Virus record (IMG/VR): IMGVR_UViG_3300001472_000045
Location: 3,439 to 30,072 of that record
Origin: a virus
Length of the DNA stretch: 26,634 nt
Strand: one strand, 5' to 3'
The notes under the pieces are model-generated. The model was not told the origin of the DNA and did no database searches. It saw only the letters and a list, made by a program, of their open reading frames with translations. Made by a program: the position numbers and the translations under genes. Of the stretch, positions 8,198 through 15,946 are shown piece by piece. How positions within the stretch are numbered: the stretch's first letter is position 1; every line of letters starts with the position of its first letter.

Positions 8198-8877
8198 CAC
8201 CTGCATTTAAGAAAAACAACTACATGGTAATTAAGAAAGCAATCGACCCAAAGATTGCTGAATTTGCTATGAATTATTTATTAATGAAAAGACAAATCGC
8301 AAGAACAATGTTTGACGAAAGATTTATTTCGCCATTTACGACAGAGTGGGGAGTTTGGAATGATAAACAAGCGCCAGAAACATATTCTCATTATGCCGAT
8401 ACAGTAATGGAAACTATGTTATTAAAAGTATTGCCTATAATGGAAAAAGAAACAGGATTAAAATTAATTCCTACTTATTCTTATACTCGTATCTATAAAA
8501 ATGGTGATATACTAAAAAGACATAAAGATAGATTTAGTTGTGAGATTTCTACTACAATGAATTTAGGTGGCGATAAATGGCCAATCTATATTGAACCTAA
8601 TCCTAAAAAAGGTAAAGATACAGATAACGGATATGAATCAGAATATACGGATGGGGTTAAAGTAGATTTAAAACCTGGAGATATGTTAGTTTATAAAGGA
8701 AACATTTGTGAACATTGGAGAGATAAATTTACAGGTACAGATTGTGCTCAAGTATTTTTACATTATAACAATGCAGCTACAAAAGGTTCTAAAAAGAATA
8801 TGTTTGATGGCAGACCACATATAGGTTTACCGTCTTGGTGGCAAGGTAAAGTTGACCACAGTAATACGGATTTCTAA
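8194..8877 (+). CDS. Putative 2OG-Fe(II) oxygenase
   Basis: A 227-residue protein. The likely facial triad is H110-x-D112 (LKRHKDRFSCEIS) with H174 (NICEHWRDKF) after the strand GDMLVYKG. The candidate for 2-oxoglutarate binding is less clear (a basic residue after H174). SYTRIYKNGDILKRH is characteristic of this phage and marine oxygenase group. The substrate is unknown. It overlaps the preceding oxygenase by four bases and is followed by small terminase 16 after eight bases, so it is embedded in the late structural/packaging operon. An AGGAG ribosome binding site (8180-8184) lies before its ATG, inside the upstream gene. Confidence 0.72.
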   Translation: MTPAFKKNNYMVIKKAIDPKIAEFAMNYLLMKRQIARTMFDERFISPFTTEWGVWNDKQAPETYSHYADTVMETMLLKVLPIMEKETGLKLIPTYSYTRIYKNGDILKRHKDRFSCEISTTMNLGGDKWPIYIEPNPKKGKDTDNGYESEYTDGVKVDLKPGDMLVYKGNICEHWRDKFTGTDCAQVFLHYNNAATKGSKKNMFDGRPHIGLPSWWQGKVDHSNTDF

Positions 8878-8885
8878 ATATTAAT

Positions 8886-9359
8886 ATGGCTATCGAAGAC
8901 AAAGTAAACGAAATTTTAGGACTAGAACCTGCTAAATCTCCTATGGAACAATTACATAAGGAAGAGGAGTTTAAAGCTCCGGTTGTTAGAACGGAAGAAA
9001 AAGAAACAGATGTCGATAATGACCATAAGAATAGTAGAGAACACTATTACAATCTTATAGAAAAAGGTCAAGAAGCTATTGAGGGTATTTTAAATGTTGC
9101 AAAAGAGGGTCAACACCCTAGAGCATATGAAGTTGCATTAGCTGGTATTAAGAATGTTGCAGATACGGTAGATAAGTTACAAGACTTAAATAAAAAATTA
9201 AAAGACTTAAAAGAATTACCAAAAACTGCCAATGCAAATATTAAAAACGCATTGTTTGTAGGGTCAACAGCAGAGTTGCAAAAAATGTTAAGAAAAGATG
9301 ATGAAATTATTGAAAGCAAAACAATCACACCCGAAGAAACAGATATTTCAGATAAGTAA
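8886..9359 (+). CDS. gp16: Small terminase subunit gp16
   Basis: A 157-residue protein, close to T4 gp16 (164). The middle, SREHYYNLIEKGQEAIEGIL, then GQHPRAYEVALAGIKNVADT, matches the conserved helical core of T4-like small terminases. Charged tails lie on both sides and LKDLKELPK is in the connecting helix. gp16 oligomers regulate the packaging motor gp17 and help recognise DNA for packaging. Unusually, gene 17 does not follow directly: a ParB-like ORF (overlapping the 3' end of 16) and an oxygenase intervene. It is probably late transcribed from the upstream unit. Confidence 0.85.
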   Translation: MAIEDKVNEILGLEPAKSPMEQLHKEEEFKAPVVRTEEKETDVDNDHKNSREHYYNLIEKGQEAIEGILNVAKEGQHPRAYEVALAGIKNVADTVDKLQDLNKKLKDLKELPKTANANIKNALFVGSTAELQKMLRKDDEIIESKTITPEETDISDK

Positions 9360-9549
9360 ACTTGGTTATGTCAAAAACGGCATAATGTTACAAGACATAC
9401 TTGATGGTAATGAAATGTTAGATTGTGTTGAAATAGAACACGACACAAATCCTAATTACGATAAAGAGTATTTTGTTTATAAAGGTAGTAGTCGTATTGA
9501 GGCGGCTGTTAAAATGGGTTACACACACATTGAGGGTTTTATAATATGA
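9298..9549 (+). CDS. Small ParB/sulfiredoxin-like protein between terminase genes
   Basis: An 83-residue protein. The C-terminal half, EYFVYKGSSRIEAAVKMGYTHIEGFII, resembles the G-x-R-R-x-x-A-x-x-x-x-G core of ParB/Srx-type nucleotide-binding folds, with GSSR in place of GxRR. Without the rest of a ParB protein, partition or nuclease activity cannot be claimed. The start is uncertain: ATG 9298 or 9301 would overlap gene 16 by about 60 bases, whereas the conserved-looking part starts near LGYVKNGIM, so a later start (ATG 9385) is possible. The 3' end overlaps the next oxygenase by four bases (ATGA at 9546-9549), which argues that it is translated. Confidence 0.6.
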   Translation: MMKLLKAKQSHPKKQIFQISKLGYVKNGIMLQDILDGNEMLDCVEIEHDTNPNYDKEYFVYKGSSRIEAAVKMGYTHIEGFII

Positions 9550-10136
9550 AAGAATACGAATTAGATAATATTACTCTAATGGGTGGTTGGTTTATACCAA
9601 AAAAAGTTTGTGACGACTTAAAAAAGTTTATGGATAAACAACCGTTAGTAGATGGTATGATGTATTCTACCAGAGGCAGCCAAGAAGTCGTAAAAGATTT
9701 AAAAGAATCAAAAGAGATTGCTGTTGATTTTTTTAATGAAAATGAGCCTTTTCATACATATAAAGTACACTTAGGTAATGTATTACAAAAGTATATTAAA
9801 AAGTATTCTCATATTGAATCTAATACACCATTTGCTTTGAGAGAAAAATATAATTTACAAAAATATCCTGTGGGTGGTGGTTTTAAAATATGGCATTTTG
9901 AAAATGATTTTAGTAGTAATTTAAATTGGCATAGAGGTTTAGTTTTTATGACATATTTAAATGATGTTGAAGATGGTGGTACAGAATTTTTATATCAAAA
10001 CTTAACAATACCAGCAAAAAAAGGATTAACATTAATTTGGCCTGCTTTCTTTACACATACACATAAAGGTCAAGTTAGTAAAACAAAAGAGAAATATATA
10101 GCTACAGGATGGTTTAATCATATAAACCTAATATAA
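9546..10136 (+). CDS. 2OG-Fe(II) oxygenase inserted between genes 16 and 17
   Basis: A 196-residue protein of the P4H-like 2OG oxygenase superfamily. RGLVFMTYLNDVEDGGTEF is a classic core block. The likely iron ligands are H117-x-E119 (IWHFEND) and H173 (FFTHTHKGQ), and K183 ten residues later (KEKYIATGWF) replaces the usual Arg as 2OG anchor. HxE with Lys is a known variation in parts of this superfamily. The substrate is unknown. It overlaps the ParB-like ORF by four bases and is followed by gene 17 after four bases, so it is translationally embedded in the packaging module. A family match to marine phage oxygenases is likely. Confidence 0.8.
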   Translation: MKEYELDNITLMGGWFIPKKVCDDLKKFMDKQPLVDGMMYSTRGSQEVVKDLKESKEIAVDFFNENEPFHTYKVHLGNVLQKYIKKYSHIESNTPFALREKYNLQKYPVGGGFKIWHFENDFSSNLNWHRGLVFMTYLNDVEDGGTEFLYQNLTIPAKKGLTLIWPAFFTHTHKGQVSKTKEKYIATGWFNHINLI

Positions 10137-10140
10137 AAAA

Positions 10141-11769
10141 ATGACAGACGCATACTTAGGAAATCCAAATCTTAAAAAGGTAAACACACCTGTTGAGTTC
10201 ACTAAAGAGAACATCAAAGAATACAAGAAGTGTGAAAAAGACCCAATCTATTTTATGGAAAACTATGTTCAAATAGTTTCCTTAGATGAAGGTCTAGTAC
10301 CTTTTAAAATGTATGATTTTCAAAAACACATTGTAAAAACTATACATGATAATAGATTTACAATATGTAAACTGCCAAGACAATCAGGTAAATCAACTAC
10401 AACAGTTTCTTATCTGTTGCATTATGCTTTGTTTAATCCAAATTCTAATATAGCTTTACTTGCAAACAAATCATCTACTGCTAGAGATATATTGGGTAGA
10501 GTACAATTGGCTTATGAAAATTTACCAAAATGGATGCAACAAGGAGTTATCAATTGGAACAAAGGTAACATAGAATTAGAAAACAAGTCAGTCATTGTGG
10601 CGGCTGCAACATCTTCAAGTGCCATTCGAGGTGGTTCTTATAATATAATATTCTTAGATGAGTTTGCTTTCGTACCGGCTAATATTGCCGAGATGTTTTT
10701 CAGCTCAGTTTATCCTACCATATCATCTGGTAAAAAAACAAAGATGATTATTGTATCTACACCTCGTGGTATGAATATGTACTACAAATTGTGGATAGAC
10801 GCAATCAATAAACAAAATGATTATGTGCCAATTGAGGTACATTGGTCAGAGGTACCCGGCAGAGATGAAAAGTGGAAAGAAACCACTATAAGAAATACCT
10901 CACCCGAGCAGTTTCAACAAGAGTTTGAATGTGAATTTTTAGGAAGTGTAGATACTTTAATCTCGCCAGCAAAAATTAAGGCGACCCCGTACATTCCAGC
11001 TATCGAAAGTAAAAACGGACTACAAATGTTTAAGCGACCCGAAAAAGACCATTTGTATGTTACAACAGTTGATGTTGCTCGTGGTACAGGCAGAGATTAT
11101 TCTGCCTTTGCAGTTATAGACGCTACAAATATACCATATGAAGTGGTTGCAACTTATAAAAACAATGAAGTAAAACCACATATCTTTCCAAGTATAATAG
11201 AACAAGTATGTAAAGGATATAACAAAGCACATATTCTTACAGAGGTTAATGACATTGGTCAACAAGTGGCAGATATACTACAAATGGAATTAGAATATGA
11301 TAATGTCTTAATGACTACACAAAGAGGCCGTGCTGGTCAAATATTAGGTGCAATGTTTAGTGGTAGAGGTACATCTATGGGTGTTCGTATGACTAAACAG
11401 ATTAAAGCCTTAGGAACATCAAGTATTAAAACATTAGTAGAAAGTGATAAAATTATCGTAAATGACTTTCAGTTAATAGAGGAGATGTCAACATTTAGTA
11501 GGCGTGGTAACTCCTGGATGGCGGAGGATGGTTGTAATGACGATTTAATGATGTGTCTAGTCATATTTGGGTGGTTAACAAATCAGCAGTATTTTAAAGA
11601 ATTATCAAACTCAAATATACGAAATCAACTCTATATTGAACAACAAGCTTTAATTGAACAAGATATGGCGCCATTTGGTTTTGTAGATGACGGAACACCA
11701 GATGAGTTAAAATCTGAGGTTGATGAATATGGTACGGTGTGGCATCCTGTCGTAAGAAAGGGACTGTAA
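10141..11769 (+). CDS. gp17: Large terminase subunit gp17
   Basis: A 542-residue protein (T4 gp17 is 610): the packaging ATPase and headful nuclease. Walker A is LPRQSGKST (78-86), Walker B IIFLDE with D173 and E174, and a coupling motif VSTPRG lies at about 205-210. The C-terminal RNase H-like nuclease has D311 (TTVDVARGTGRDYS), an acidic residue in TEVND (368-371), and D467/D468 in CNDDLM. All catalytic elements are visible, so it should be active. It docks on the portal gp20 and pumps DNA into the prohead. It is followed by 121 bases holding a late promoter and a possible micro-ORF before gene 18. Confidence 0.96.
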   Translation: MTDAYLGNPNLKKVNTPVEFTKENIKEYKKCEKDPIYFMENYVQIVSLDEGLVPFKMYDFQKHIVKTIHDNRFTICKLPRQSGKSTTTVSYLLHYALFNPNSNIALLANKSSTARDILGRVQLAYENLPKWMQQGVINWNKGNIELENKSVIVAAATSSSAIRGGSYNIIFLDEFAFVPANIAEMFFSSVYPTISSGKKTKMIIVSTPRGMNMYYKLWIDAINKQNDYVPIEVHWSEVPGRDEKWKETTIRNTSPEQFQQEFECEFLGSVDTLISPAKIKATPYIPAIESKNGLQMFKRPEKDHLYVTTVDVARGTGRDYSAFAVIDATNIPYEVVATYKNNEVKPHIFPSIIEQVCKGYNKAHILTEVNDIGQQVADILQMELEYDNVLMTTQRGRAGQILGAMFSGRGTSMGVRMTKQIKALGTSSIKTLVESDKIIVNDFQLIEEMSTFSRRGNSWMAEDGCNDDLMMCLVIFGWLTNQQYFKELSNSNIRNQLYIEQQALIEQDMAPFGFVDDGTPDELKSEVDEYGTVWHPVVRKGL

Positions 11770-11780
11770 ATTGCAGGTCT

Positions 11781-11788
11781 TATAAATA
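11781..11788 (+). promoter_or_regulatory. T4-type late promoter box upstream of gene 18
   Basis: An exact TATAAATA lies 11 bases after the gene 17 stop. Transcription would start about six bases later, leaving a leader of roughly 95 bases before the sheath gene, longer than at the other late boxes in this window. That leader contains a 25-codon repeat-bearing ORF and a palindrome next to the ribosome binding site. Confidence 0.8.
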
Positions 11789-11794
11789 TCTGTA

Positions 11795-11872
11795 ATGACA
11801 AAGTTTGAGTATGGGCGTATGAATAATACGAAATTTGAATATTTTAGTATGCAAAACAAGGTAATTAGCTAA
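11795..11872 (+). CDS. Possible 25-residue micro-ORF with a duplicated decapeptide
   Basis: ATG at 11795 to TAA at 11870-11872 encodes 25 residues that are two copies of a ten-residue unit, TKFEYGRMNN and TKFEYFSMQN, plus a short tail. The copies are exactly 30 bases apart. Four of the differing codons are synonymous (ACA/ACG, AAG/AAA, GAG/GAA, AAT/AAC), which suggests selection on the peptide rather than on the DNA. No Shine-Dalgarno is visible, and the start lies about where a late transcript from 11781-11788 would begin, so translation would be leaderless or by read-through. No function is recognised. A leader peptide controlling gene 18, or chance, are the alternatives. Confidence 0.35.
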   Translation: MTKFEYGRMNNTKFEYFSMQNKVIS

Positions 11873-11875
11873 TTA
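11862..11875. repeat. 14-bp perfect palindrome abutting gene 18 ribosome binding site
   Basis: TAATTAGCTAATTA is its own reverse complement. It ends at the first base of AAAGGAG (11875-11881), the Shine-Dalgarno of the sheath gene. In DNA it could be an operator; as RNA it has no loop, so a hairpin is unlikely. In AT-rich DNA chance is a fair alternative. Confidence 0.4.
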
Positions 11876-11890
11876 AAGGAGAATAAACCT

Positions 11891-13831
11891 ATGGCATTTC
11901 AAGTATCACCAGGTGTTCTCGTACAGGAAAGAGACCTAACTAGTATCATTCCTGCTGTTTCAACTTCTATCGGTGCAGTTGCTGGTCAATTCACAAAAGG
12001 ACCGTTAGACGAAATAGTAAGTATCTCTAGTGAGCAAGATTTAGTAGAAACTTTTGGTAAACCTGATGTAAATAATTTCGAGTATTTTTTCAGCGCAGCC
12101 AACTTTTTACAATATTCTAACACTCTTAGAGTAGTACGAGCAAACCAATCATCACAAGTGAATGCTTCAACATCTGGAACAGGTGTTTTAGTAAAGAATA
12201 CGGACGATTGGACAAATAACTATGCTTCAGGTGGCGCAGCCGGTAACGCAACATTTGTTGCTAGAGAAGCAGGAGCATATGGTAACACATTGCTTGTTGC
12301 AACTTGTCCGAACGCAGCCGCTTACGAATCAACAACAACAACAGCTCAACAAGTTAACCAAGCTGACTTAGCAGTCGGCGACACAACTGTAGCAATGGAC
12401 TCAAATGCAACAGCTTACTTAAATGTAGGTGATGTAATTCAGTTTTCAACTACAGCTGCAGGAACAGACTTTGATGATGGAGAAAAATATAGATTGACTG
12501 CTGTTGCTTCAACTTCAATAACACTCGTTCAGCACCCTAGAGGTACTGGCGGATTAAAAAGAGTTGTAGTCGACAATGCAAGAATCAAAAGAAGATGGCG
12601 TTATTATGACGCTGTTGACGGTGCTCCAGGAACATCTACTTGGACCTCAGACAGAAGCGGTGCGAATGACGAAATTCATGTCGTAGTCGTTGATGAAGAC
12701 GGTTCAATAGCAGGCGTTCCAGGTCAAATCTTAGAAACTTACAACAAAGTATCTAAAGCTTCAGACGCAAAAACTCCGCAAGGAGATGATAACTATTACG
12801 CAAATGTTATCTACACCAAATCAAGATATCTTTGGTGGACAAAACATCATGCTTCAGGTTCAAACTGGGGTAATGCAGCTTCTGGAACAACATTTACAGC
12901 GGTAAATGTACCAACAAGTGAATCACTTTCAGGTGGTTCTGACGGTTCTGCCGTTACAACTGGTCAACTAAAAACAGCTTACGATAAGTTTGCTGATAGT
13001 GAAACAGTTGATGTTGGTCTTATCATTGCTGGTAAATGTGACGCAACTCATGTAGAAAACTTAATCACAATCGCAGAAGCGAGAAAAGACTGTGTTGTCT
13101 TTGCTTCTCCTGAAAGAAGTGATGTAGTTAATGTAACTAATACAAATACGCAAAAAGATAATGTAATTGACTTTTATAGTACAATTTCATCTTCTTCATA
13201 TGTTGTATTCGATAGTGGTTACAAATATATGTACGACAGATACAATGATGTTTACAGATATGTACCATTAAACGGTGACATGGCAGGACTAACAGCTAGA
13301 ACTGACCTTATTGCAGACAGTTGGTTTTCACCAGCAGGTTTCAATAGAGGTGTAGTTAGAGGCGCTGTTAAACTTGCATTTAATCCTACAAAAACACAAA
13401 GAGATGAGTTATATCCGAAAAGAATTAATCCAGTAGCTACCTTCCCAGGTCAAGGTACTGTATTATTTGGAGATAAAACTGGTCTTGCAAGTCCAAGTGC
13501 TTTTGATAGAATAAATGTTAGAAGACTGTTCATCACTTTAGAGAAGGCAATCTCTACTGCTTCTAAATTCCAACTCTTTGAATTCAATGATGAGTTTACA
13601 AGAGCTAACTTTAGAAACATTGTAGAACCTTTTTTGAGAGAAGTACAAGGTAGACGAGGTATCACAGACTTTTTAGTAGTGTGTGATGAAACTAACAATA
13701 CAGGACAAGTAATAGACAGAAATGAATTCATTGCTGAAATTTTCATTAAACCAGCAAGAAGCATTAACTTTATTACATTGTCTTTCGTAGCAACAAGAAC
13801 CGGCGTTTCGTTTGACGAAGTAGCAGGTTAG
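11891..13831 (+). CDS. gp18: Contractile tail sheath protein gp18
   Basis: A 646-residue protein (T4 gp18 is 659). The N-terminus MAFQVSPGVLVQERDLTSII and then FTKGPLDEIVSI are typical of myovirus sheath proteins. The C-terminal region (SAFDRINVRRLFITLEKAI, EPFLREVQGRRGI, GQVIDRNEFIAEIFIKPA) is the strongly conserved core that interlocks subunits. It forms the contractile sheath around the gp19 tube. The AAAGGAG ribosome binding site is among the strongest in the window, as expected for an abundant protein. The insertion-like middle part (about residues 90-330) is the variable, surface-exposed section in this family. Gene 19 follows after 17 bases. Confidence 0.95.
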   Translation: MAFQVSPGVLVQERDLTSIIPAVSTSIGAVAGQFTKGPLDEIVSISSEQDLVETFGKPDVNNFEYFFSAANFLQYSNTLRVVRANQSSQVNASTSGTGVLVKNTDDWTNNYASGGAAGNATFVAREAGAYGNTLLVATCPNAAAYESTTTTAQQVNQADLAVGDTTVAMDSNATAYLNVGDVIQFSTTAAGTDFDDGEKYRLTAVASTSITLVQHPRGTGGLKRVVVDNARIKRRWRYYDAVDGAPGTSTWTSDRSGANDEIHVVVVDEDGSIAGVPGQILETYNKVSKASDAKTPQGDDNYYANVIYTKSRYLWWTKHHASGSNWGNAASGTTFTAVNVPTSESLSGGSDGSAVTTGQLKTAYDKFADSETVDVGLIIAGKCDATHVENLITIAEARKDCVVFASPERSDVVNVTNTNTQKDNVIDFYSTISSSSYVVFDSGYKYMYDRYNDVYRYVPLNGDMAGLTARTDLIADSWFSPAGFNRGVVRGAVKLAFNPTKTQRDELYPKRINPVATFPGQGTVLFGDKTGLASPSAFDRINVRRLFITLEKAISTASKFQLFEFNDEFTRANFRNIVEPFLREVQGRRGITDFLVVCDETNNTGQVIDRNEFIAEIFIKPARSINFITLSFVATRTGVSFDEVAG

Positions 13832-13848
13832 TAGAGGAGAAATAAAAA

Positions 13849-14376
13849 ATGGCAAACATTAATGACTTCAAAGCTAAACTTGCTGGCGGTGGCGCTAGAA
13901 GTAATCAGTTTAAGGTGACTATGCCTTTTCCAGGTTACGCTCAAGTTGGTGGCGAAATAGAAGACTTAGCTTTTTTATGTAGAAGTACAACAATACCTGC
14001 TATGAATGTTGGCGTAGTCAATGTTCCTTTCAGAGGAAGACAAATCAAAATTGCTGGAGACAGGACTTTTGATGAATGGTCTATCACGGTTCTTAACGAT
14101 ACGAACTTTAAGTTAAGAAACGCTTTTGAAAGATGGCAGAATGGTATCAACAACATGACTGACAATGAGGGTTTAACTAATCCTGTTGACTATCAAGTTG
14201 ACTGTTTTGTTGACCACTTAGACAGAAACGGAAACACAATCAAATCTTATACATTAAGAGGATTGTTCCCAACTGCTATAAGTGCAATTGATTTGAACTA
14301 TGATGAGGCGGCTGCTGTTGAAGAATTTACAGCAACCTTTAATTATCAATACTTTGAGAGTAATACTACTACTTAA
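13849..14376 (+). CDS. gp19: Tail tube protein gp19
   Basis: A 175-residue protein (T4 gp19 is 163). MANINDFKAKLAGGGARSNQF and the following MPFPGY match the tail-tube N-terminus. WSITVLNDTNFKLRNAFERW and YTLRGLFPTAISAIDLNYD are conserved tube segments. It polymerises as hexameric rings to form the inner tail tube through which DNA passes. It follows the sheath gene in T4 order, with AGAGGAGA as ribosome binding site, and is probably co-transcribed with gene 18. A late box follows its stop. Confidence 0.93.
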   Translation: MANINDFKAKLAGGGARSNQFKVTMPFPGYAQVGGEIEDLAFLCRSTTIPAMNVGVVNVPFRGRQIKIAGDRTFDEWSITVLNDTNFKLRNAFERWQNGINNMTDNEGLTNPVDYQVDCFVDHLDRNGNTIKSYTLRGLFPTAISAIDLNYDEAAAVEEFTATFNYQYFESNTTT

Positions 14377-14383
14377 AAACTAG

Positions 14384-14391
14384 TATAAATA
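14384..14391 (+). promoter_or_regulatory. T4-type late promoter box upstream of portal gene
   Basis: An exact TATAAATA lies seven bases after the gene 19 stop and 30 bases before the portal ATG. AAGGA motifs in between can serve as ribosome binding site. The spacing fits a short late leader and gives the portal and prohead genes their own late transcript. Confidence 0.8.
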
Positions 14392-14421
14392 TTACTAACA
14401 AGGAATAAAGGAAAAAATATT

Positions 14422-15936
14422 ATGGCTGAATTATTTGGATTTTCTATATCAAGACTTAAAAAACAGTCGGATCCAAAGCAAAGCTTTACTACAGCTCCAG
14501 CGGATGATGGTACACAAACCATCGCCGCTGGCGGCTATTTTGGACAATACCTCGACATGGAGGGAAATGCCAAAACTGAAGCTGACCTTATACGAAGATA
14601 TAGAGAAATCTCATTACACCCCGAGTGCGACTTGGCAATCGAAGATATTGTCAATGAAGCTATTGTGGCGAATGAGAACAAAGAAGCGGTAAGAGTGAAT
14701 GTACATCATTTACCTTATGGCAAAGATGTAAGAAGAAAAATTGAAGATGAGTTTAAAGAAGTGTTACGACTTATGCAGTTTAACACTAAAGGGCATGACA
14801 TCTTTAGAAGATGGTATGTTGATGGTAAAATTTTCTACCAAAAAGTTATTGATAGAAATTCAACCATAAAAGGTATTACAGAATTAAAGTACCTTGACCC
14901 ACGAAAAATTAAAAGAATTAGAGAAGTAAGAAAGAAAAGACCCGAAGGAGTTACAGGTCCTAATATGCTTACTGTAGTTGACGAGTTTGTTGAATATTAT
15001 CTATTCAATGAAAAAGGTGTAGTCAACTCTACTTCAGGTGGCATTAAGATTGCACCAGACACAATTGCTTATTGTCCGTCTGGATTAATTGACCAAAACA
15101 AAAATATGGTCTTATCTTATATGCAAAAGGCTATTAAGCCTGTCAATCAGTTAAGAATGATTGAAGACGCAACTGTTATTTACAGAATTGCTAGAGCTCC
15201 TGAAAGAAGAATATTTAAGATTGATGTAGGTAATTTACCTAAAGTTAAAGCTGAACAATATCTAAGAGATGTTATGGCAAGATATAGAAATAAACTTGTC
15301 TATGACGCTTCAACAGGAGAAATCAGAGATGACAGAAATTATATGTCAATGTTGGAAGATTTTTGGTTACCGAGTAGAGAGGGTGGAAGGGGTACTGATA
15401 TTACTACTTTGCCTGGCGGTCAAAATCTAGGAGAAATTAACGATATAGAATACTTTAGAAGTAAACTTTATCGTTCATTAAATGTACCCGTTAGTAGATT
15501 AGAGTCTAACTCAGGTTTTAATATGGGCAGAGCCTCAGAAATAACTAGAGATGAACTTAAATTTACTAAATTTGTACAAAGATTAAGAAAGAAATTCACA
15601 GAATTATTTAATGATATTTTAAGAACACAATTAATTCTTAAAGGTATTATTAATGAAGAAGATTGGCAATCAGTAAGAGATAGTATTACATACGATTTTT
15701 TACAAGATGGTCATTTCGCTGAATTAAAACATACTGAAATGATGAGAGAGCGACTAGCTTTAGCAAATGAAATGCGTGATTACATTGGTAAGTTTTACTC
15801 AGTTGAATATGTGAGAAAAAATATTCTGAAACAAAACGAAAGAGAGATGGAAGATATCGACAATCAAATCAAAAAAGAAATTGATACCGGTATTATTTCT
15901 GCTCCAACTTCTGATGTTACAGATACAACTTTATAG
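14422..15936 (+). CDS. gp20: Portal vertex protein gp20
   Basis: A 504-residue protein (T4 gp20 is 524). Family landmarks are GGYFGQYLDMEGNAKTEADL, then RYREISLHPECDLAIEDIVNEAIV near the N-terminus, the wing region LKYLDPRKIKRIREV, and the crown/clip part with FWLPSREGGRGTDITTLPGG and LNVPVSRLES. This is the region widely used as marine myovirus marker g20 (established). Twelve copies form the DNA entry ring at the prohead vertex, which starts assembly and later binds terminase gp17. It is followed ten bases later by gene 67, in T4 order. Confidence 0.96.
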   Translation: MAELFGFSISRLKKQSDPKQSFTTAPADDGTQTIAAGGYFGQYLDMEGNAKTEADLIRRYREISLHPECDLAIEDIVNEAIVANENKEAVRVNVHHLPYGKDVRRKIEDEFKEVLRLMQFNTKGHDIFRRWYVDGKIFYQKVIDRNSTIKGITELKYLDPRKIKRIREVRKKRPEGVTGPNMLTVVDEFVEYYLFNEKGVVNSTSGGIKIAPDTIAYCPSGLIDQNKNMVLSYMQKAIKPVNQLRMIEDATVIYRIARAPERRIFKIDVGNLPKVKAEQYLRDVMARYRNKLVYDASTGEIRDDRNYMSMLEDFWLPSREGGRGTDITTLPGGQNLGEINDIEYFRSKLYRSLNVPVSRLESNSGFNMGRASEITRDELKFTKFVQRLRKKFTELFNDILRTQLILKGIINEEDWQSVRDSITYDFLQDGHFAELKHTEMMRERLALANEMRDYIGKFYSVEYVRKNILKQNEREMEDIDNQIKKEIDTGIISAPTSDVTDTTL

Positions 15937-15946
15937 GAGATAGATA

